Source of the DNA: Volutella citrinella
Lineage: Eukaryota > Ascomycota > Sordariomycetes > Hypocreales > Nectriaceae
Assembly (NCBI GenBank): GCA_034401135.1
Contig: JAWZSP010000001.1
Location: 3,472,001 to 3,536,000 of the forward strand
Direction: 5' to 3'
DNA: 64,000 nucleotides
The notes under the pieces are model-generated. The model was given only the letters and a program-made list of their open reading frames with translations, searched no databases and was not told the DNA's origin. Below are positions 58,401-64,000 of the stretch, in pieces. Position 1 is the first letter of the stretch. Each line of letters starts with the position of its first letter. Position numbers and translations under genes: made by a program.

Positions 58401-60489
58401 CCATGATTTCAGGCCAGACTACAAGACTCTCGGCCAATTCCGAATGAAATTCCCCGAGGTCCCCGTGATGGCCCTTACGGCGACTGCAACACAGAACGTC
58501 ATCGTGGATATCAGGCACAATTTGGGCATGCTGGATTGCAAGACCTTTTCGCAGAGTTTCAACCGACCTAACCTTTACTATGAGGTCCTGCCGAAAGCTG
58601 GTGGAGCAAATGCCATGATCAATATTTCGACGTTGATTCATTCAAAGTACTCAGGAAAGAGTGGCATCGTCTACACTATTTCTAGAAAGCAATCAGAAAA
58701 GGTCGCGGAGCACTTAGTGGAGTCTGGTATCGCTGCTGCCCACTATCATGCTGGCATGGATGCTCAAGAAAGAGTCGAGGTACAGACCTCTTGGCAACGG
58801 AGTGAAATCAAAGTAGTTGTTGCAACTATTGCCTTCGGCATGGGCATTGACAAACCAGACGTTCGATTCGTTGTACACCATGGGCTACCGAAAAGCTTGG
58901 AAGGTTACTATCAAGAGACCGGGCGTGCTGGCCGGGACGGAAAGCCATCTGACTGCATCCTGTATTATGGAAAAGCTGACATAAGGGTCTTGAAGAGGCT
59001 GATTCAGGATGGCGAGGGAAGCAACGAGCAAAAAGAGCGACAGCTCAGCATGCTCAATAGAGTTACGGCATTTTGCGACAACAAGGCGGACTGTAGGCGT
59101 ACCGAAATTCTTCGCTATTTCGGTGAGGACTTCATGCCGTCTCAATGCCAGAAGACGTGCGACAACTGCAAGGCTGGCCTCTCCTTTGAGCAGCAAGACT
59201 ACTCAGAATGCGCAATTGCAGCGATTCGAGTGGTTCAACTGCAAAGGCGAATCACGGCAAACCAATGTGCCGAGATTCTCATGGGAAAGAAGTACCCGCC
59301 GCAAGAGCAGCACCTTTCAGACAAATATTATGGAACAGTGAAGGGGCTTGCCAAACACGAGATTGTCAGGGTCATTGATAAGTTGTCGGCCGAGAAGGCC
59401 TTCAGCGAGAACAATGTCGTTGGTAGCCACGGCATGGCCATTCAGTATTTGAAGATTGGACAGGCGTCCAGGCTCTTTCTTTTGGGCCAGCGGAGGCTTA
59501 TGCTGACGGTGGAGGTAACGGCAGGAGGTAAGGCCTCCAAAACCAAACCAAAAAAGACTGGGAAGAAGGCAAAGGAGCAGGGCGCCTCAGCCGTTCCCTC
59601 GACGTACGTTTCGTCGCCCGTCGACAAGCACAAGAAAAAGTCCCGGGCCATGGAGAGCTATTTGGAGGGCCATAGAAGGGCCGCAGGAGGCCGCGCGCAT
59701 GATGGGTTCGTTCCATCCGATGACGGGCTAGACGAAGACGAGGAGGACGCCTTCGAAGATCTGCCACCGCACCGTCCGGCAAGACCAGCTTCCAACTACG
59801 CAGAGGCCCCAATCGTTGGCGATACCCAGCTTGAGGACCTGCCCGACATCCACCAGGATATAATCCACGCTTTTGTTCAGGAAGCCAAGAAGATTGAGGA
59901 GCAGATCCGAAACCGCAAGGAGATAAGGAAGCCGCTATTCACGGAACACCATTTCCAGCAGATGGCCATCCATTGGACTTTGTCTCTTGACCAAATGAAG
60001 CGCATCCATGGGATCGACCCTGACAAGGTACAGGAACACGGCTCCAAGATCCTGAGCATCCTCCGGCGATGCCATGATCAATTCAAAGAAATCATGGGGC
60101 CGACTCAGTCTCAGGCCCATGGCCACGAGATTGTTGATCTGATAAGCTCAGATATCGAAGTGGATGCCGATGAAGATGATGGTGGAGAGGACTCGCACTA
60201 CTTCGGCAACGCCCAGCGTCCGAATGTACAGGCCTGGAACAAGAGACTGGCAGAGAGCCTGAATAGCCAGGCCAGCCAAGCAAAAACGAAAGCAGCAGCC
60301 CGGGGCGGTGCTCGAAAATCCACGGGCAAGAAATGGACCAAGAGGTACTCTGGAGGAGTATCGAAGCGCAAGGGCAGCGTCGGCTCCAGCCGAAAGGCAA
60401 GTGGCTCTTCCACAACGAAGACGACCAGCAAACCAGCCCGAAGGACGGGGGGTGGTGGTGCCAGTGGCATCCTGCCAATGCCATTGTAG
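55420..60489 (+). CDS. sgs1: RecQ-family DNA helicase (Sgs1/BLM, QDE-3 type)
   Basis: A single exon of 1689 residues. The first 820 residues are disordered and acidic, with many Ser-Pro sites, as in Sgs1 and BLM. The RecQ core begins near FRMRSFRHNQLEAINATL; Walker A PTGGGKS is near 873-880, the DEAH box near 985, and QETGRAGRDG in the C-lobe. The zinc-binding part follows with C-x-n-C-x2-C spacing (SQCQKTCDNC, near 1245), then the winged helix, and a divergent HRDC-like helical region at about 1475-1560. A basic Lys/Arg tail ends the protein. The family dissolves double Holliday junctions with Top3-Rmi1 and restrains recombination. In Neurospora, QDE-3 also takes part in quelling and qiRNA production, so a link to small RNA silencing is possible but not shown here. 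Confidence 0.95.
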   Translation: MTRNNLAEHLPWLLNNPDLPKPCTPALPAAADGSQSRTSQPDTPEPNTPKPSESRADTNFGTIPDHRPLHIANGSFKSRAPSTDCNELALAEDNMARLTSSTRLKKPSLVSRQQSQLLTPASTTGIRFNQDVPSVDSHGENVVSQKTGHSLTSIATRTVPKSSHAVSTSLENETSTRTIRHSSISLPDIDDDDLECMDLTRPLVAVDPLTSKTYDEGYEEEGLPLPGILSSVSKRKRNDISKDDFSDIGDFPDVYELLGTDPPAPSPTRGSASRQKRSNRSVRTPRGHTRPPILIEEDPEGLVPGENAPHEPSSPSARTFERQTRHLPQPVPLVQKPGNMLKDGDELSDDGGKTNSPPAVEPISQTTTGHMQGIDNEDMIIPDSDDEFLTPPSRTSPALQRERQPAGPDMKLAAGKTLFGTPQASVFEAPSSGLQDAIHQAGQSLPKLDSGASTMEDIKSSNTSIGHRPPISPSQAPKILAAFCSEVLSLSKMERRVKNLIQQNDKDFMQAINERWPKEKRNRIKLDKERLLRQQRAVNELAPRIDSYRSMCQEREVLAQRVANAYRNGIDTDEDEALLDQLTEKIQFTEDSLLLTLQDAGLDTLVTEANSQAQTAGVVMGTQPAFHSNVNMSITSWETVPASETGTQVVRQTQLPEQMERRPWQDDRTAVVVEDDDSFSQPFPRSSTRPLSNGTTQQARRPLAMDFGHLDADDGLWIDESEFPEPEEQFVRPRQRGNANASALPEGYRKLTQGTRVTRTGDDFSEFSDDEDMLAFAQDFETRQSLEGNQQVRKATLEATGNAANTAKPRAASRNPSNSATPEARIPPELLRYLWSPEVQRVLKDRFRMRSFRHNQLEAINATLAGEDAFVLMPTGGGKSLCYQLPAVVKSGKTRGVTMVVSPLLSLMQDQVDHMKALGIQAVAFNGDCAPEIKKQIMSTFNERSPEHFIQLLYVTPEMVSKNVAFGNGMQTLYQKGKLARLVIDEAHCVSQWGHDFRPDYKTLGQFRMKFPEVPVMALTATATQNVIVDIRHNLGMLDCKTFSQSFNRPNLYYEVLPKAGGANAMINISTLIHSKYSGKSGIVYTISRKQSEKVAEHLVESGIAAAHYHAGMDAQERVEVQTSWQRSEIKVVVATIAFGMGIDKPDVRFVVHHGLPKSLEGYYQETGRAGRDGKPSDCILYYGKADIRVLKRLIQDGEGSNEQKERQLSMLNRVTAFCDNKADCRRTEILRYFGEDFMPSQCQKTCDNCKAGLSFEQQDYSECAIAAIRVVQLQRRITANQCAEILMGKKYPPQEQHLSDKYYGTVKGLAKHEIVRVIDKLSAEKAFSENNVVGSHGMAIQYLKIGQASRLFLLGQRRLMLTVEVTAGGKASKTKPKKTGKKAKEQGASAVPSTYVSSPVDKHKKKSRAMESYLEGHRRAAGGRAHDGFVPSDDGLDEDEEDAFEDLPPHRPARPASNYAEAPIVGDTQLEDLPDIHQDIIHAFVQEAKKIEEQIRNRKEIRKPLFTEHHFQQMAIHWTLSLDQMKRIHGIDPDKVQEHGSKILSILRRCHDQFKEIMGPTQSQAHGHEIVDLISSDIEVDADEDDGGEDSHYFGNAQRPNVQAWNKRLAESLNSQASQAKTKAAARGGARKSTGKKWTKRYSGGVSKRKGSVGSSRKASGSSTTKTTSKPARRTGGGGASGILPMPL

Positions 60490-61326
60490 GTCACAGAAAG
60501 TGGCCTCTGGTGAACAGATCATGCGTATGACAATGGCATTTCATGAAGACACATTATAATGATTCATTCGGACAAGGAGTTTGAGCACAATGGGGGGTCA
60601 AGAATTTTACACACACAAGACATGGTTGATTTTTACCTGCATGGGCGGCGGCGAAATAGCATTGGGATCAAATCCAGTTACTTGGGCGGCGGTGTTTGCG
60701 GAACTTGGAGCAAGGGCGAAGGCCAACTGTCGTCTTTCCACCTCCACGGCCTCCATTCGAAATAGTTGAGAGCCAATTGACCAACTACTAACTTGGTAGT
60801 AGCTCCACCTCCTTCAAGACATAGCTTATTATAAAAGGTGGCCATTTTTCAGCTTTTGTCATTCACCCGCCACGACTTGTGAGAAATCGAGTAGCTTTCA
60901 ACAGTAAACACGATGTCTCGATAGAGACAAGATTAGGAGATGGAGCTCGAGTGTCATTATCATTGTCATTCAGACTGATCAACAGAGATCAGTTCGTCAG
61001 CGCCAAGGCCTATGCTATGGGTATTGCAATAACAGGGCGAGTTCAGGGGCAGACACAGCGGGCCGTTGGGCAATCCTGACTCTTGGTATGGGTAGTAATA
61101 ACAATGCTGTACGTATTTGATAAGGGCAACGAAGCCGTGGAGTCAATTTGTGAATCCAAAAAAGACAAAAAAAAAAGATTGTGAGTAGTCCCCCCTTTAT
61201 AAAAAAGCAGATAACTCCGGCTTTCCAAAAACGTCAATCATCACGTTAAAAGTGGCGGGAGAAGGGGAGCGGTGCTGAGAAGCATGTCTGTCTCGTCAAC
61301 GGCTCGTGTCGGTGCCCGTCCCATTA
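60490..61326. other. Intergenic region between convergent RecQ gene and 527-residue gene
   Basis: Both flanking genes end in this 837-bp spacer. A/T-rich runs, including an A8 run near 61168, fit 3' processing signals. No gene recognised. Confidence 0.5.
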
Positions 61327-62910
61327 TTATTTTTCGAGCTCCCTCGTAATCTCGGCCCTCACATGGCGGCACCACTTGAGGATGGCTGCCTCGAAGTCGA
61401 CCCAGACCTGAGGGTTGCTGTTGTAAACAATGCCGAGGGCGTCGACAGACAGCATCACCTCGAACCGCAGCTCTGCGGCCTTGACCCAGTAGCGGATATT
61501 CTCAGCGCTGCGGTAGGGCTTCTGGGTGTCGGTGTGGAATGTTGGGATGGTCCCGAATCGCCGGCGAGACTTTTTGACTACGGCGTTGTGCAGCTTCACC
61601 AGGCGGAGACCGTTTTGTAGACTTTCGAGGAAAGGACTTGGCGCGGCATCCGTCTCGGCAACGGGCGTCCACTCTGGTAGCGGCTCGGCGGTCGGGTCCA
61701 TGGACATTAGGAAGGCTCGCTCTCGCTCCAGCTCCCGGCCAGTCCAATCGCCGTGGAGCCAAGTCCAACTCTCTCGCTCTGATCTCTCGGCGTCGTCAAT
61801 CTCCTTTTCCTGCCTGAGAATGTCAAACACGCTCTGTACCCAAGTATCGATTGTCGCCACCTCGTCTTCCTTCATGCCGTCACGGAAATTCCTCGTAGCC
61901 ATCTGCTTAAGGACTTCCATGACGGCCAAGAGGTCCGCACGAATCTGCTTCTCTGATTTTATGGCGTCCAGTCTGTCGGGGAGCTCATGGCCGGTGTAGT
62001 ATATCTTGGCAGCCCGGATAGCCAGAGTGACCACGTCGAGGATGTGCATTCCCTGGAGCTCAAACCATCCTTGCGAATTTTGGTCTGGCATGTTGGGATA
62101 CTTTGGAGCGTTGGGAGGCTCGACAAAGGTCCCGGCACGCCTCTCCCGTACCTCACGAAGCGCCTTGGAAGCATCGGCGAGAGTTTGTTCGAGCTCCGAT
62201 TTCAGTTGGGGAATAGAAGGCGGCTTGGGCACTGGCTTCTCCCGGTGATGATAGGTGCTCACTGTTGGCGGTAGCATATCGGGGTCTGCATCGGAAAAGT
62301 CGAAGTCATCGTCACCCATGGACTCAATGGGAGATTCAACAATGCCACCAGCCCCGAAGCCCTGGGCACTGAGATCAGGGCTGCTCCCCATGGAGGCGTA
62401 AGAAGAGTCCACATCCGAGCCAACGATTTTGGGGATAGAGCCGTCCAGGACCGAAAGGTCAAGCGAAACTCTCGGTTGCTTCTTGCGGGCTAGCTGGCCG
62501 CCCTTTCCATCAAGGAGACCCGTACGGGCAAAGTAGTACTGAAGGTGAGCGATGCTGCCGAGGCTCATGACGCTCTCGCGCGAGCGGGCACTGGCAGCAA
62601 AGTCGGTGCCCGTTGGCCGCATGTACCCCCTTCGACGGCTTCTACCATCGAGGCTGTAGCTAGAGTGGCGAGATAGGTTTGGGACGATATCGGACCGGCG
62701 GTGGTGGAAGCTGCCGGTGGAGTGACGGGAGTAGGGTTCGCTGCCGAGAGAGTCGCGGGACGCGCTGTCGGTTCCGGACCAAGAGGATGTCGCCGAGGGG
62801 CAGCGGGAGAGCTCGGGGCAGGCGCCCAGGGCAGGCGTGGGAAGCGTATCTGGCGGAGGAGAGTCGCATCGGAAAGATGGCTGAGGCGGATGGTGGTTGG
62901 CGGTGGCCAT
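61327..62910 (-). CDS. Conserved fungal protein of unknown function
   Basis: A single frame of 527 residues from the ATG at 62910 (MATANHHPPQPSFRCDSPPP). The frame stays open above it, but the context of this ATG (GGTTACC-ATGG on the minus strand) is good. The first 250 residues are disordered and rich in Ser, Arg and Pro, with many possible phosphorylation sites. The C-terminal half is ordered and helical (QLKSELEQTLADASKALREV, WFELQGMHILDVVTLAIRAA, WVKAAELRFEVMLSVDALGI). I recognise no catalytic motif, zinc site or membrane segment. It has the look of a conserved cytosolic adaptor of filamentous fungi. Function not known, and I do not assign one. Confidence 0.78.
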   Translation of the reverse strand: MATANHHPPQPSFRCDSPPPDTLPTPALGACPELSRCPSATSSWSGTDSASRDSLGSEPYSRHSTGSFHHRRSDIVPNLSRHSSYSLDGRSRRRGYMRPTGTDFAASARSRESVMSLGSIAHLQYYFARTGLLDGKGGQLARKKQPRVSLDLSVLDGSIPKIVGSDVDSSYASMGSSPDLSAQGFGAGGIVESPIESMGDDDFDFSDADPDMLPPTVSTYHHREKPVPKPPSIPQLKSELEQTLADASKALREVRERRAGTFVEPPNAPKYPNMPDQNSQGWFELQGMHILDVVTLAIRAAKIYYTGHELPDRLDAIKSEKQIRADLLAVMEVLKQMATRNFRDGMKEDEVATIDTWVQSVFDILRQEKEIDDAERSERESWTWLHGDWTGRELERERAFLMSMDPTAEPLPEWTPVAETDAAPSPFLESLQNGLRLVKLHNAVVKKSRRRFGTIPTFHTDTQKPYRSAENIRYWVKAAELRFEVMLSVDALGIVYNSNPQVWVDFEAAILKWCRHVRAEITRELEK

Positions 62911-64000
62911 GGTAACGTGAGCAAGCACGCAGGCAGGCACGCAGAGCGAAGGGTGATTCGTGTGGGATCCAGCGGATTGGGCGTGAGTTGTTCGAGACAG
63001 CACTATCGGTCGGGAGTACTTATGCTGGCAGTGGTGGTGGTGGACGTGGTGGGCGTAGCAAGATGCCCAGCTCTATTGCCCAGCGTGGGTGTGGACGACT
63101 TTGGGGCGGATAGGGCGCGATACGGTACAAGCTGCACTTACACGGCAGGCCAGCAGCGAAGCAGCGATGCTCTTGCAAGGCTACAGCAGCGAAACCAACC
63201 AGCTGCAGAGTGTGTCGGGTGCGTTATGCTGGGTTGGACAAGAGCCGGAGAAGTGATGAGTAGCGAGGCGAGAGCGATGCTGCGGGTTCCTTGCGTTTGT
63301 ACGACGAGAGAGGCGTTCGAGAAGAGACGGGGAGATTGGGGTTGCAGCTTGTCACCAGGGCCCAGGGGGGTGGGTTTGGCGATGGGGCGAGTCGGCAACG
63401 CCTAGCTCGAACTGGCCTGGGCTTCTGGCTGGTTGGCGGGACAGGCCGACAGGGGGCCGTGAAATTGCGTCGCGTCCAACGCTGAGCGGCGGGGACGAGA
63501 GAAAACGCGTGAGCGTGAGCGAGGAAGGAGGAAGGCGGCACCAGCAAGATGGCAAGCCAGGGTGACGATCCGACAAGCTACTGCAGCACGGATAGGTGCC
63601 TAGTAATTGATCCCAAGCCACAGCCTGTGGAATTGGCCAAACGGGTTTGGTTCGTGACCCAGCTACGCCGATGAAGCACGTTTCTGTTTCTTTCGTGCCT
63701 CGGGTCCTTTGGGGCTCCCTGGTCCCAATGCTCCCCCCTGCCTGTGTCGCCCGCGTGCTGGATTTTGGGTACTTTTGGAACGCTCCGAGTCGGAGGAGTA
63801 GGAATACCGTGAAGTGAGCCTGAGGTCGACGCTGATGCCGATGCCAGTGAGATTGGAAGCGGAGACCCAGGGGCGCCAGCGGATGGAGACGATGCGATGC
63901 CGCCTGCTTCAAAGCCAATTAAATGTAAACAAAACAAAAGTCGAGGTGGCAAAGGGGAGTGGACAGTGGCCACCGGATGGATTTAGACTCGGACAAGGAG
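62911..64000. other. Upstream region of the last gene and right edge
   Basis: Leader and promoter of the 527-residue gene presumably fill the first several hundred bases, which are C/T-rich on the minus strand. Overlapping open frames of 60-190 codons are present on both strands up to 64000, without family resemblance. A gene extending beyond the window cannot be excluded. Confidence 0.45.

Overview
This window looks like nuclear DNA of a filamentous ascomycete, most likely a Sordariomycete and probably of the order Hypocreales. The evidence is short introns with fungal donor, branch-point (CTAAC/CTGAC type) and acceptor signals, pyrimidine-rich leaders, and a gene set that includes a NUC-1-type bHLH factor, Atg33, Mph1, Erv29, a HeLo-domain protein and a QDE-3/Sgs1-type RecQ helicase. 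I cannot name the species from the sequence alone.

Layout, left to right: a degenerate protein-kinase-like gene (1294-3030, +); a SWIM zinc-finger gene (3394-4779, -); the splicing factor SF3B6/p14 gene in five exons (8281-9027, -); an MBD4-like DNA glycosylase (10663-12252, +, splicing partly unresolved); the ER cargo receptor Erv29/SURF4 (13609-14759, +); a HeLo-pseudokinase gene (15779-17755, +); the CDC14 phosphatase (18590-20707, -), divergent from the KEOPS subunit Pcc1 (21598-22191, +); the NUC-1/Pho4-type bHLH regulator (22695-24766, -); a kelch-like membrane protein (31831-34086, -); the mRNA export receptor Mex67 (38799-41019, -), divergent from the FANCM-type helicase Mph1 (41890-45150, +); the mitophagy protein Atg33 (46593-47424, +); a 1856-residue ankyrin-repeat protein with a possible nucleotidyltransferase motif (47931-53765, -), divergent from a RecQ helicase (55420-60489, +); and an unrecognised fungal protein (61327-62910, -).

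Most genes are housekeeping and do not form one pathway. The block is nevertheless rich in DNA-maintenance functions (RecQ, Mph1, MBD4-like glycosylase) and RNA functions (SF3B6, Mex67, Pcc1). Long gene-free stretches separate the genes at about 4.8-8.3, 24.8-31.8 and 34.1-38.8 kb. I found no transposon proteins, rRNA, tRNA or CRISPR arrays.

The most notable observations are two introns that only restore the conserved reading frame if read as GC-AG introns with a GCAAGT donor (pcc1 and the ankyrin gene), a 24-nt microexon in SF3B6, alternative same-phase acceptors in the first CDC14 intron, and the possible nucleotidyltransferase-ankyrin architecture. The HeLo-pseudokinase also stands out. 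A 12-bp direct repeat brackets a 23-nt poly-T run and might mark a small insertion. Exon boundaries were placed by reading splice signals against remembered family sequences, without any alignment or RNA data.
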